From positions 1 through 64,000 of the forward strand of contig NZ_JAGHZS010000006.1 of NCBI RefSeq assembly GCF_017745275.1: DNA of 64,000 nt, in the 5' to 3' direction. Below, one piece after another: positions 1-8,529 of the stretch. This DNA comes from Chitinophaga sp. GTDB taxonomy: Bacteria; Bacteroidota; Bacteroidia; Chitinophagales; Chitinophagaceae. The position numbers and the translations under genes are program-made. The notes beneath the pieces were generated by a model. That model ran no database searches. It saw nothing but the letters and a program-made list of their open reading frames with translations, and was not told the origin of the DNA. The stretch's first letter is position 1. Every line of letters begins with the position of its first letter.

Positions 1-2
1 AA

Positions 3-1568
3 GAAGCCTTATTCAGTAACCTGGATAATACCCGTGCAGCTAAACCGGTAGGCTATCCTGCGGAAGACAATGGCAGCAATAACCAGTCCGTGGCAAAATT
101 AACCGCTGCCAATGGCGGAAAGAAAATAGGACCTTCTCTTGTATTACGTGTAATGGCAGGGGATACCATTCAAATAGGCGCTAAAGCATTTTATAAGTCA
201 TCAGGTCCTAAGGATAAAACATCTGGTAATAGTACTGCTGAAAATATGCTGGCAGACCTGGTACAAACATTCAGCGGTGCTTCTTCTTCTGGCGGAGCTC
301 ATGGTATCAGTGGCAATAGTAACGCAACGCCCTTTAATGCGAATTTCTATAAAAACGATTACCAGCGTCTGAAAGAAAAGGACCCGGATCAGGGCAAACC
401 AGATCGCCCTAAGGCTTATCTTAATTTTGTTTTATTTGATGATCAGTTTAACTTAGTTGAAGAGAACAGTGGGGTGAAACAGGTGAAAGCTGAGCCAGAT
501 CAACTGCAGACACTAGCCCAGGATAAAATGCCGGTTAAGAAGAGTGGTTTCCTGTATGTGTACACCAGTAATGAAAGTCAGCAGGATGTGTTCTTTGATA
601 ATGTAGTAGTGGCGCAGGCATCAGGGCCGGTATTGGAGGAGACGCATTATTATCCGTTTGGGCTGACGATGGCGGGGATATCTTCTAATGCGCTGAAAGG
701 AACTAACTATGCGGAGAATAGACTCAAGTATAATGGTAAGGAACTGCAGAATAGGGAGTTTGGAGATGGGAGTGGGTTGGAGTGGTACGACTATGGAGCA
801 AGGATGTATGATGTACAGATAGGAAGATGGCATGTGCAAGATCCAATGGCATTTAAATATTCTAGTGTGTCAGTCTATAATTATGCGGCAAATAATCCTG
901 TTATATTGATTGATCCAAATGGAATGGAGGTGGAATGGAAACGAGGAGAGAATGTTACCAAAAAAGATTTGCGGGAAGCAAAAAGATTAGCTAGACAAGC
1001 AAGTAGAGAATCAAGTGCTTTCAATAAGATGTATGGTGATTTGAAAAAGTCTGATAAAATGCATACGATAACTGTTACTAAACAAACTCCGAACGCAGAT
1101 GGAAGTTCTCATAGTCAGACTGAGGCTAAAGGGGGAAATGAAAATATTACACGCAAAGGAGATGGAACTAATATCACATTTGATCTCAATGATAGAAAGT
1201 GGGATTTACCGGACCAATCTGAGTCAACTCAACAGACGATGGTCTTGAGTCATGAATTTGCACATGCCTGGGAGATTGATAACGGTTTGGTAAAGGCGGA
1301 GCCTGGGAGATATAAAGGCGATGTGATGGATTTTCAAAGTGTCAAAGAACATGTGAACTCTATGTTGGAATGGAGGAAGGGTGTTGAAACATCAGCAACA
1401 CATTTAGAAAATATCATCCGAGCGCAGATAATGGGAATTGATAAATTAAGAGAGTATTTCCAGCCACCCAATAGAGCTGGTGATAGGTGGCCAACCATTA
1501 AACCGGGCTTTGACTATAAGAATGTGTCACCTGATTATTTTGATATGTTAAAAAAGCGGATTCAATAA
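3..1568 (+). CDS. RHS-core protein, C-terminal part, with M91-like zinc peptidase tip (5' end outside window)
   Basis: The frame is open from the first bases, so the true start lies upstream. The tract encodes a Bacteroidota-style RHS region ending in the RHS core (YDYGARMYDVQIGRW, codons near 790-835) and the DPNGM junction near 905-925. After that the sequence becomes AT-rich and changes to a roughly 210-residue tip. The tip has a zinc-binding HEFAH motif at 1251-1265 and a later ETSATHLEN segment that could supply the third ligand, as in M91/NleD-like effector peptidases. RHS proteins are secreted or surface polymorphic toxins whose variable tip is released from the RHS shell. The RHS assignment is secure; the peptidase family is a motif-level call. 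Confidence 0.85.
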   Translation, partial: EALFSNLDNTRAAKPVGYPAEDNGSNNQSVAKLTAANGGKKIGPSLVLRVMAGDTIQIGAKAFYKSSGPKDKTSGNSTAENMLADLVQTFSGASSSGGAHGISGNSNATPFNANFYKNDYQRLKEKDPDQGKPDRPKAYLNFVLFDDQFNLVEENSGVKQVKAEPDQLQTLAQDKMPVKKSGFLYVYTSNESQQDVFFDNVVVAQASGPVLEETHYYPFGLTMAGISSNALKGTNYAENRLKYNGKELQNREFGDGSGLEWYDYGARMYDVQIGRWHVQDPMAFKYSSVSVYNYAANNPVILIDPNGMEVEWKRGENVTKKDLREAKRLARQASRESSAFNKMYGDLKKSDKMHTITVTKQTPNADGSSHSQTEAKGGNENITRKGDGTNITFDLNDRKWDLPDQSESTQQTMVLSHEFAHAWEIDNGLVKAEPGRYKGDVMDFQSVKEHVNSMLEWRKGVETSATHLENIIRAQIMGIDKLREYFQPPNRAGDRWPTIKPGFDYKNVSPDYFDMLKKRIQ

Positions 1569-1590
1569 GAGAAGCTTAAATAAGATAGAG

Positions 1591-2127
1591 ATGAATGCAA
1601 TACTATTGTTTTTAAATTTTTTGACTGTATATCATGCAAGGTTTCCTTTGAATGTGCAAGACACGTGTAAAGTGTTTGAGACCCCCATATCGAGCCCATT
1701 TAGAGAGATTGATAATTATAAAGATTATTATGTAAGATTCAGCGGTAACGATTCAAGTGATTATCAGGTTCTTTGTATTTCTATGCCATATGATGACTCT
1801 TATGGACATCTTGTATATTTTAGAATGGATGATAGTATAACAACTTCAGAGGTTGGCACAGCGGCGAGCATGAAGAAAAGCATTTTTTTAGCTAACGAGA
1901 TCGAAAAAGTTAGAAAACAACTGGAAGTTATTGAAACAGGGGGCTATGGGTGTATATGCAATATGAACGCTTATACTATGGTTTATTCTATTTGTATTAT
2001 TAAGAAGCAAAAGAATATAGTCTTTCAATACCAGGGTATCAATAAAAATATTCTTGCATTAAAGGGAAATGAAGGCGAAAGGTTAAAGAACGTTATAACA
2101 CTGATTAGATCATTGAGGAGAGAGTAA
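1591..2127 (+). CDS. Small protein after RHS toxin, candidate immunity protein
   Basis: 178 residues, AT-rich, starting 22 bases after the RHS stop. The N-terminus is hydrophobic (LLFLNFL) and could be a signal peptide or membrane anchor. The rest is soluble with no motif I recognise; one CIC pair lies near residue 121. Position alone suggests an immunity protein protecting against the HEFAH tip, since polymorphic toxins are normally followed directly by their immunity gene. No family was recognised, so function is inferred only from context. Confidence 0.6.
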   Translation: MNAILLFLNFLTVYHARFPLNVQDTCKVFETPISSPFREIDNYKDYYVRFSGNDSSDYQVLCISMPYDDSYGHLVYFRMDDSITTSEVGTAASMKKSIFLANEIEKVRKQLEVIETGGYGCICNMNAYTMVYSICIIKKQKNIVFQYQGINKNILALKGNEGERLKNVITLIRSLRRE

Positions 2128-2134
2128 GCTAAAT

Positions 2135-2350
2135 TTGGAAGAGGGAACGCACTATTATCTATTTGGATTGACGATGGTCGGGATTAGTTCTAGTGCGTTG
2201 AAGAGGACTAATTACGCCGAAAACCGACTGAAATACAATGACAAAGAACTACAGTCAAAAGAGTTCGGAGATGGTTCAGGATTAGAATAGTATGACTATG
2301 GAGCGAGGACGTATGATGCATAGATAGGGAGGTGGCATACATGATACCCG
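2135..2350 (+). pseudogene. Decayed RHS core fragment (orphan tip relic)
   Basis: Reading from 2135, the sequence closely repeats the intact RHS core encoded at about 634-840: THYY-FGLTM-GISS-ALK, TNYAENRLKYN, EFGDGSGLE, YDYGAR, IGRWH. It is interrupted by in-frame stops at 2288-2290, about 2321 and 2341, and has no start codon. It is therefore a degenerate second copy of the RHS core lying immediately behind the toxin and immunity genes. This arrangement is typical of tips displaced by recombination in the core. Confidence 0.85.
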
Positions 2351-2373
2351 TGACCGGTTGGTGTTTATGCAAG

Positions 2374-2490
2374 ATGGCAACTTGAAAACGGCTAATACCT
2401 GGTTGGTTACTTTCTATTTTTGTGATTATGTTTTTAGTTGGGTTGTTAGCAGGAGGAGTTGTTTATTTAGCCAGAAAGTTATTTAAATAG
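2374..2490 (+). pseudogene. Relic encoding one transmembrane segment
   Basis: In frame with an ATG at 2374, but with a TGA at 2383-2385, this stretch encodes a clean hydrophobic helix (LLSIFVIMFLVGLLAGGVVY) followed by a basic end and a stop at 2488-2490. It directly follows the decayed RHS core, so it may be what remains of that tip's immunity or membrane protein. It is too short to assign, and chance cannot be excluded. Confidence 0.35.
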
Positions 2491-2516
2491 GGTTGCTAAA
2501 TAAAAAGGACACAAAT

Positions 2517-2626
2517 ATGACGTGCCCCCTAAAAGTTAGACACTTTTAGGGGGCTTTTTTATGAAATATAGTATTAAGAAAAAATTGAAGGCAGTAAAAA
2601 GTATGCTTTCAGGACCTAAGCAATAA
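2517..2626 (+). mobile_element. IS3-like insertion sequence scar (left end and start of orfA)
   Basis: A 12-bp perfect inverted repeat (CCCCCTAAAAGT at 2525-2536, ACTTTTAGGGGG at 2542-2553) is followed by six T and an ATG at 2561. The ATG opens a 21-codon frame beginning MKYSIKKKLKAVKS that stops at 2624-2626. The layout resembles the end plus orfA start of IS3/IS150-group elements common in Bacteroidota. No transposase body or right end follows, so only a fragment remains. The hairpin plus T-run may now act as a terminator. Confidence 0.5.
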
Positions 2627-2720
2627 TTGCATGAAAGGAATAAAAGGCCATGTGCGACGTGTATTCAGGGATATGAACATGATATATGTGAACGCGTCCT
2701 TTGATTTAATGGGAGCAATT

Positions 2721-3158
2721 TTAGAATAACTGTTTGTGAGATCCTTTAACTTTTAAAAGACGATAACCTAAAGCCTGAATTTGAAGTTCGTTTATTGGCA
2801 AAGACTTGATAATCTGGAACCGGCCCAGTGAGTCTGTTCCTAACATTTCTTTGGTGTTATTCTTTCTTATCACCTTAACAGCTGCCCAGGTAATAGGTTT
2901 ATTGGTTTTTACATCTCTAACGATGCCGTCTATTTTTAGGGAATCTACATCTTTTAATTCCAGTGTAATTTGTTCTTCAACTATACATCCATCTTTCCCG
3001 GCAATTCCATAATCCGGAATACGGTCAACAATTAATTGGTTGAGATGCACTCCATTATAAACAAACTGAGAGTACCTGTCTTTCTTTTGACAGAATGCAG
3101 TTAAAGATGTACAGAGTATAATAAGGGCCACGACGAGTGACTTTGATAGGTAGGGCAT
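2721..3158 (-). CDS. Exported carboxypeptidase-regulatory-like domain protein
   Basis: 145 residues with an N-terminal signal peptide (LVVALIILCTSLTAFCQ). Its C-terminal half resembles a carboxypeptidase D regulatory-like beta-sandwich: GIVRDVKTNKPITWAAVKV, then GTDSLGRFQI and ALGYRLLKV. In Bacteroidota this fold usually forms the N-terminal extension of TonB receptors; here it stands alone, as in many small periplasmic or lipoprotein-like products. No partner gene is adjacent. The exact role is unknown. Confidence 0.75.
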   Translation of the reverse strand: MPYLSKSLVVALIILCTSLTAFCQKKDRYSQFVYNGVHLNQLIVDRIPDYGIAGKDGCIVEEQITLELKDVDSLKIDGIVRDVKTNKPITWAAVKVIRKNNTKEMLGTDSLGRFQIIKSLPINELQIQALGYRLLKVKGSHKQLF

Positions 3159-3567
3159 TGTGAATATTTTGAGTTAAGGTAAGGGATTTTAGTATCATCT
3201 TTATACCACCGGTCAGACCCCTTCAACAAGGATAGAATTTGTATTCGAAATACACCTTGTCCTCTCTCTGGATATACTAAATTTTCCATTTAAAAAATTG
3301 TCTCTTTTAGCTATTTTGTCAATAAGTCGCAGCATGATAATTTAAATTTATGTAGAGACGCCATTTGAACTATAGAAGTGTCTGTAAATCATTATGAAAC
3401 AACGATGAGTGCATGTTTTTGTTCTGTTATTCTTAATTCATTACGATTCTAATCGCCTATTCCAATAACCATTAAGTAGATCATCCTGAACCTACTACGC
3501 CTACCTGTCAGTTAATCGAAAGCTCATTTACATATAACATATATTCAGTAACCTAAATCAATTATGT
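3159..3567. other. Intergenic region without recognised gene
   Basis: About 410 AT-rich bases separate two divergently transcribed genes and presumably carry both promoters. A 62-codon frame running into it on the minus strand (to 3289) overlaps the preceding gene and looks like a chance ORF. No repeat or RNA was recognised. Confidence 0.5.
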
Positions 3568-4512
3568 ATGAAACATGTTGCTTCGCCCTCTAATGAGGCT
3601 TTTGCTGACATTTATTATCCTATCCACAATTTAGTTAGTAAGCATTCCGATGTCATGGAAGAGATAACAAGAAATTGGGTAGATAGCTATGACTGTCTGT
3701 CAACCGCATTCAAACAAAAAGCTAAAGGAGCTAATTACGGTGTACTAACCGCCGCAGTGATTCCCCGTGCCGAAATAGAAGTGTTGATACCTATTACCAG
3801 GTGGATGTTATGGGCATTCTGCTGGGATGATTATTACGGGCCATATGAGAAGCAGGACTTAAAAGCAATTTGCAAAACGGCATTAAGAATATTGAAAGGT
3901 ATTGAGAAAGAAGGACAGTATGAAAACGCGCTCTTTAGCCAGTTGGCTGTAATACGGGAGGAATTGCAGGGAGTTTCTAATAGCGAATGGATGAGGAGAT
4001 TTATAAATTCGCATATTTACTATTTTCAGGGATTATTGATGGATACTTATAGCTACAAAAAAAACTTGCAATATCCATCGGGTGCGGAGTATTTCAAAAT
4101 CAGGGATAGGTTGATAGGCGGTTTTATGGTAATGGATTTGCTGGAATTGGTCGGCACTATTTTCCCCAAAGGGCTGTTTGAAAATCCTAAAATTCAAAAG
4201 TTACGTCTGTTGGCTTCCCGTCTTATGATTTATGATAATGATATATTTTCTTATAAAAAGGAAATTAAAGAAGGGGAGGCAATGAACATTGTACTTGTTT
4301 TACAGGCGGAAAATAAAATAAGCATCAATGATGCCCTGGCACTTGCCATTAAAATGAGAGAAAAGGAATATATAGAGTTATTGGCTTTTGAGCATCATTT
4401 CAGAGAATTTGGCAGGTATAGCAATATTGTGAGGAACTATTGGCAGAATACCATGATTTTGTTAGAAGGGCAGCTCAATTGGTACCGGCTCATGTCAAAG
4501 AGATATGAATGA
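3568..4512 (+). CDS. Class I terpene cyclase
   Basis: 314 residues, a typical length for a bacterial single-domain (alpha) class I terpene synthase. The metal-binding features are visible: an aspartate-rich site at the end of a hydrophobic helix (FCWDDYYGPYE, D87/D88 with E94), a pyrophosphate-sensor arginine (R179), the NSE/DTE triad N224-S228-E232 (NDIFSYKKE) and a C-terminal RY pair (312-313). The enzyme should ionise and cyclise a prenyl diphosphate in the cytosol; the product cannot be read from sequence. No prenyltransferase, P450 or methyltransferase lies nearby, so it is an orphan cyclase. Confidence 0.88.
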   Translation: MKHVASPSNEAFADIYYPIHNLVSKHSDVMEEITRNWVDSYDCLSTAFKQKAKGANYGVLTAAVIPRAEIEVLIPITRWMLWAFCWDDYYGPYEKQDLKAICKTALRILKGIEKEGQYENALFSQLAVIREELQGVSNSEWMRRFINSHIYYFQGLLMDTYSYKKNLQYPSGAEYFKIRDRLIGGFMVMDLLELVGTIFPKGLFENPKIQKLRLLASRLMIYDNDIFSYKKEIKEGEAMNIVLVLQAENKISINDALALAIKMREKEYIELLAFEHHFREFGRYSNIVRNYWQNTMILLEGQLNWYRLMSKRYE

Positions 4513-4633
4513 CATCCGAATAACTCCGATTCCCGACTTATTTTAGTATTATATGCTTATATTCACAGTGCCATGAAACCTACAACATGGCATTGTGAAT
4601 ATTTATTGTCCTCATATAACCCAAAAAAGGATC

Positions 4634-6313
4634 ATGAACGCCTTCGGTATTTCTCAAATTGAAACTGTACTTAAGAAGATCTGTTATCTGATTGCTGCAT
4701 TATCACTAACACTTGGCCTTTATGTGTATAAGATATTGGACTATACGCCTATGTTATACATTGAGTTGGCCATAGGGGTATTCTTCCTTATCATGCCATC
4801 GTTCACGAAAATAATAGGACTCGATTTAAACATTTCACTTTTTTTTATTGTCCTGAATTCAGCGCTGGTCTACTATGGTGTAATATTAGGTCCATTGTCA
4901 GAAATACATCTGTTAGTAGTTTTTTTAGTGGGTGCTTCTGTGTGTTTATTATGGGGAAAAAAGCTGATGTACTTCCCGGTTACGCTGGTGCTATCAATGC
5001 TGGTCTTTCTTGAACTCAACTACTATTATTTTTGGTTTGTTCCGCTAAATATAGAATATCCCAAAGCAATGATTGTCAGGTGGGTCGTTGTTTTTACCGG
5101 GAGCTTATTATCTATCGCTACTTTCTGGTATTTCGCAAAGCAGTGGGTTGCGGAAAAATTCAGAAAATTAATTACAGATTTGCGTAAGGCAAATGAGTCT
5201 AAATCCGTTTATTTACGTGAAACTTCACATGAATTACGAACACCGCTTTCTTCGATATTCGGTATAGCCCAATTATTACATTCGAAAAGAAATACCATCA
5301 CGGATCCTGAATTAAAGAAGGAGATCGAGTATTTATTTGAATCAGCTTTTGTTGCAACTAAAATAGTAGATAATATTTTAGACATGTCGAAGATTGAGGC
5401 GGGAAAGTTTGATGTTATAAAAGAAGAAACAATAGATTTGAAGAAAGCCATAGAAACCTGCATGGTAATGCAGCGATATGTAGCAAGTTCCAGAGGGATA
5501 AAGATACGTTTAGACTATGATGAACAATTACCGCCTTACATTATTACGGATAAAATAGCACTATATAAAGTTATTAATAACCTCGCCTCAAATCTCGTAA
5601 AATATGCGCCAGAGCAAAGCAATGTTGAGATAAAAGTACTTCGTGAAAAACAAACGATCATCTTTCAAACAAAAAATACGGGGGGTATCAGCGCTAAGGG
5701 ATTAAAGACAATATTTGAACCTTTTGCCTCCAGTAATGATACCGTAATGAGTACGGGATTAGGGTTACCTATCACCAAACATATTGTTCAACTACTTGGC
5801 GGTGATATTACAGTAGAATGTATTGACGAAAGCACCGTTTTTAAGTTGTTTATTCCGCTGATAATAGGGCATGAAGAAGATTTGTCGGCAAGCGATCGAC
5901 CGTTTAAAGAGGGATCACTAAAGGGATATAGAATTTTATGTATTGATGATGATCCAATACAACAACATATTTTAAAAGTGACGGTTAAAATGACGGGAGC
6001 GGAGTCGATAATAGTAGATGGAGGAGAAGCTGCTTTTGATTTTCTGAATAAAGAAAAACCAGCACTTATCATTTGTGATGCAAATATGCCTTTAATGAAT
6101 GGAAAACAATTTCTATCTAAATTAAAAGCGAGCGCGGAGTGTAAACACATTCCAGTTATAGTAATCTCTGGCGATGCCTTTGAAACCGAGAAAGAAGAAA
6201 TGATGAAAGCCGGAGCTGATGAATATCTTACTAAACCTTTTCAGTTTGGAACGTTTTATTCTATACTGCAGAAGTATTTACCTCCAATTAGGATTTTGCT
6301 GGTGAATAAATGA
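4634..6313 (+). CDS. Membrane hybrid histidine kinase with receiver domain
   Basis: About 559 residues from the ATG at 4634, preferred over the upstream GTG at 4595 because an AAAAAAGG stretch precedes it. An N-terminal block of about six hydrophobic helices (to roughly residue 170) has no periplasmic sensor domain, suggesting membrane-embedded sensing. Then come HisKA with the phosphorylated His in SHELRTPLSS, an HATPase domain (N-box NNLASNLVKYA, G-box STGLGLPITK) and a C-terminal receiver (acidic CIDDD, phospho-Asp in ICDANMPLMNG, Lys in YLTKPF). There is no output domain, so a partner must be encoded elsewhere. It may relate to the adjacent terpene cyclase, but this is not shown. Confidence 0.9.
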   Translation: MNAFGISQIETVLKKICYLIAALSLTLGLYVYKILDYTPMLYIELAIGVFFLIMPSFTKIIGLDLNISLFFIVLNSALVYYGVILGPLSEIHLLVVFLVGASVCLLWGKKLMYFPVTLVLSMLVFLELNYYYFWFVPLNIEYPKAMIVRWVVVFTGSLLSIATFWYFAKQWVAEKFRKLITDLRKANESKSVYLRETSHELRTPLSSIFGIAQLLHSKRNTITDPELKKEIEYLFESAFVATKIVDNILDMSKIEAGKFDVIKEETIDLKKAIETCMVMQRYVASSRGIKIRLDYDEQLPPYIITDKIALYKVINNLASNLVKYAPEQSNVEIKVLREKQTIIFQTKNTGGISAKGLKTIFEPFASSNDTVMSTGLGLPITKHIVQLLGGDITVECIDESTVFKLFIPLIIGHEEDLSASDRPFKEGSLKGYRILCIDDDPIQQHILKVTVKMTGAESIIVDGGEAAFDFLNKEKPALIICDANMPLMNGKQFLSKLKASAECKHIPVIVISGDAFETEKEEMMKAGADEYLTKPFQFGTFYSILQKYLPPIRILLVNK

Positions 6314-6387
6314 ACATTATTGTTATTGACTTAGAACACTCTGCGTGTAAATAACCTTTGGCATTACTCAATTATGAAATAAGTAGC

Positions 6388-6720
6388 ATGGAAAAAGCTG
6401 TTCAACGTATAAAAAAGAAGTATAAATTAAAGCTAAACCGGGTATTTGGAACCTTTGCAGATAGAGGTCATTTCGTTTTTCAACTTGGTAATGATGGACA
6501 ACTGATCTGTTGTTCAATAGAAGTATTAAATGAGGAACCGTTTTTGATTGGATACCCTAATGTTTGGCAGGTATCTGACGTTTCTCCAGAGGGAAAACAA
6601 ATTGACGGAAGATTATTTGTGTCGGAATGCCCGAAGGGACCCTATAGCTGGTTTGATGTTCAAAGTATAATTTATTTATTGCCAAAACAACAGGAGCGTC
6701 TCTACAGGGACACGATTTAG
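6388..6720 (+). CDS. Hypothetical protein, 110 residues
   Basis: Soluble protein starting MEKAVQRIKKKYK. The ATG at 6388 is chosen over a TTG at 6358. It has a basic N-terminal helix followed by alternating beta-like segments (GHFVFQLGNDGQLICCSIEVL, RLFVSECPKGPYSWFDVQSIIYLL). It lies 75 bases after the hybrid kinase in the same direction and might be cotranscribed. No family was recognised. Confidence 0.6.
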   Translation: MEKAVQRIKKKYKLKLNRVFGTFADRGHFVFQLGNDGQLICCSIEVLNEEPFLIGYPNVWQVSDVSPEGKQIDGRLFVSECPKGPYSWFDVQSIIYLLPKQQERLYRDTI

Positions 6721-7087
6721 GTCCTTGAAAAAGTAAGCCAGCCACAAGTGCACTGTTTGAATCGAATCAATATTCCTGGGTTTAAAATTATTTTTTTAAC
6801 ACTGTTATCGTCTGTGCTAGCCTGCCAGCCGTAAGGAAATAATTATTAAAATGAAAATCAGTGCTGACGCACTTAGGAAAAGGAAACTAGTGAATCTTTG
6901 TAAGTTTTTTTTGCAATATCTTACAATTTTGGCTATTGAAAACCCGGAAAAATAAATAAAGGTCCGCTACTGTAGTGAACCTTTATCTGTGACCCTTTCG
7001 GTACGGCTTTCCAACTTTTTTAAGGAAGATTTAAAGAGTCTCGCAAGCATGGTTGTTGAATAAACAGCCTGCCTGTGGGCGCCTTTT
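6721..7087. other. Intergenic region between convergent genes
   Basis: About 370 AT-rich bases. An imperfect hairpin (AAAGGTCCGCTAC ... GTAGTGAACCTTT, about 6959-6985) may terminate transcription. Short frames on both strands (a 34-codon plus-strand frame from ATG 6851 and a 27-codon minus-strand frame) have no supporting features, so I do not call genes here. Confidence 0.4.
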
Positions 7088-7879
7088 CTACAACGTTCTC
7101 AACACTCCACCATCGGCCCTTAGAGCGGCGCCGTTGATAGCGGAAGACAATGGGCTGGCTAAATATGCCGCCAGGCTTGCTATTTCAGCAGGTTCGATAA
7201 AACGTCCAAGCAATGAGTGCGGATTAGTACTTTGTATGATCTGTTCCTTTATCACCCCCACAGGCTGTTGATGTAGCGTTGCCAGATGTTCTATCGCAGA
7301 TGCAACGCCTTCTGAGTAAGCAGGACCTCCCAGGATTGTATTGACTGTCACCGCTGTACCTTTGGTGAGTTTTGACAACCCATTACCCAGGGCTATCATG
7401 GCAGCTTTCGTGACACCATAATGAATCATATTGCCCGGAATATTCATGCCCGACTCGCTGCTGATAAAAATAATCCGGCCCCAATTCCGGGACAACATCC
7501 CTTGTAATACTTGCCTGGAGAGCCTTACTGCGCTCATTACATTCACCTGGAAAATATCATTCCACTCATCGTCGGTTATCGACTCAAAATCTCTTAATCC
7601 AAATACGCCTGCATTGTTGATCAGTATATCCACTACAGGCAACTGCCGTAACAGGCTTTCAGTCTCTTCCGCGATGCTGAGATCCGCTGCCCATCCACTG
7701 ATGGCTGCTGTTGGGAATTCCGTCCGGAGTTTTTGCGCCGTGATGTCTACTTTAGTGGATGTTCTTCCATGAAGTATTACCTCCACACCTTCCTGTAGCA
7801 GCTGCCGGGCAATGGCAAATCCTATTCCCCGGGTAGAGCCACTGATAAAGGCTGTCTTACCGCTTAATTGTAAATCCAT
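7088..7879 (-). CDS. SDR-family NAD(P)-dependent oxidoreductase
   Basis: 263 residues, a classical short-chain dehydrogenase/reductase. The Rossmann glycine motif SGSTRGIG is at 13-20, NNAG at 88-91, catalytic Ser at about 140, and YxxxK at Y154/K158. The C-terminus ends INGAALRADGGVLRTL, the usual cofactor-loop tail. The substrate cannot be assigned. It lies 44 bases downstream of the TetR gene on the same strand. A perfect 16-bp palindrome sits 12 bases before its start codon, so it is almost certainly the repressed target of that regulator. Confidence 0.92.
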   Translation of the reverse strand: MDLQLSGKTAFISGSTRGIGFAIARQLLQEGVEVILHGRTSTKVDITAQKLRTEFPTAAISGWAADLSIAEETESLLRQLPVVDILINNAGVFGLRDFESITDDEWNDIFQVNVMSAVRLSRQVLQGMLSRNWGRIIFISSESGMNIPGNMIHYGVTKAAMIALGNGLSKLTKGTAVTVNTILGGPAYSEGVASAIEHLATLHQQPVGVIKEQIIQSTNPHSLLGRFIEPAEIASLAAYLASPLSSAINGAALRADGGVLRTL

Positions 7880-7890
7880 AAATATATTTT

Positions 7891-7906
7891 TGTAATGATC
7901 ATTACA
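7891..7906. promoter_or_regulatory. Palindromic operator upstream of SDR gene
   Basis: TGTAATGATCATTACA is a perfect 16-bp palindrome located between the TetR stop and the SDR start. A near copy (TGTAATGATCGATACA) lies upstream of the tetR-like gene. Paired palindromes before regulator and target are the expected signature of a TetR-type operator. Confidence 0.8.
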
Positions 7907-7923
7907 TAATTAAACAAAAAATT

Positions 7924-8505
7924 TTACCGCAGTATGCTTAATTGCATTTCGATGAGCGCCTTCAGCTTTTCTTTATGAGGGTGCATTCGTCTGGTTACAT
8001 TGAGACCATTCCAGCAGGTAATTAAATATCTACCTAAAACAGCTGCATCCGCAGGATTGGTAACAGCGCCTGTACGCTGGGCTTCCCGGATAGTGTCAGT
8101 AAACATTTTTTCTACATCCTTTAATATATTAACGGCTTCCGCTTCCAGGTCGTTATCGATAAAAGCCAGTGCTGTTGCCGTATTGGCCACAATACATCCC
8201 TTGAGGTGCGTATGCTCGTCTGCCAATGCCACACTGCTGAAAAAGTCCCTGATCAGATCCATCGGCGAAGCAGATTGTTTCAATTCCTTCTTAAACGCCT
8301 GGAAAGCTTCCCGTCGCTGCTGCAGCGCCTTTGAAAAAAGTTCCTTTTTACCACCCCTGAATGTGTTGTACAAACTGCCGCTACCCATCTGTGTAGCGTT
8401 TTGCAGGTCCTGCAAAGATGTAGCGCTGTAGCCCTTTTCCCAGAATACTTCCTGGGCTTTGAGCACCACCGCATCATTATCATATGTAGCTGGTCTCCCT
8501 CTCAT
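7924..8505 (-). CDS. TetR/AcrR-family transcriptional repressor
   Basis: 193 residues from MRGRPATYD. This start is preferred because 18 extra upstream codons would run through the operator. The N-terminal helix-turn-helix reads AQEVFWEKGYSATSLQDL then GSGSLYNTFRGGKKELF. The C-terminal ligand domain is helical and resembles the TetR_C_6/YcdC-like group. It should repress itself and the adjacent SDR via the two palindromes, with release by an unknown small ligand. Confidence 0.9.
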   Translation of the reverse strand: MRGRPATYDNDAVVLKAQEVFWEKGYSATSLQDLQNATQMGSGSLYNTFRGGKKELFSKALQQRREAFQAFKKELKQSASPMDLIRDFFSSVALADEHTHLKGCIVANTATALAFIDNDLEAEAVNILKDVEKMFTDTIREAQRTGAVTNPADAAVLGRYLITCWNGLNVTRRMHPHKEKLKALIEMQLSILR

Positions 8506-8513
8506 TTTATTTC

Positions 8514-8529
8514 TGTAATGATCGATACA
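8514..8529. promoter_or_regulatory. Operator upstream of tetR-like gene
   Basis: TGTAATGATCGATACA lies 8 bases before the chosen TetR start and matches the perfect palindrome at 7891-7906 in its first ten bases and last three. This supports autorepression. Confidence 0.7.

Noticed and set aside
3101..3289. 62-codon minus-strand frame upstream of the carboxypeptidase-regulatory-like gene
   Set aside because: Overlaps the preceding gene's N-terminus in another frame, has no recognisable domain, and its upstream part is promoter-like AT-rich sequence.
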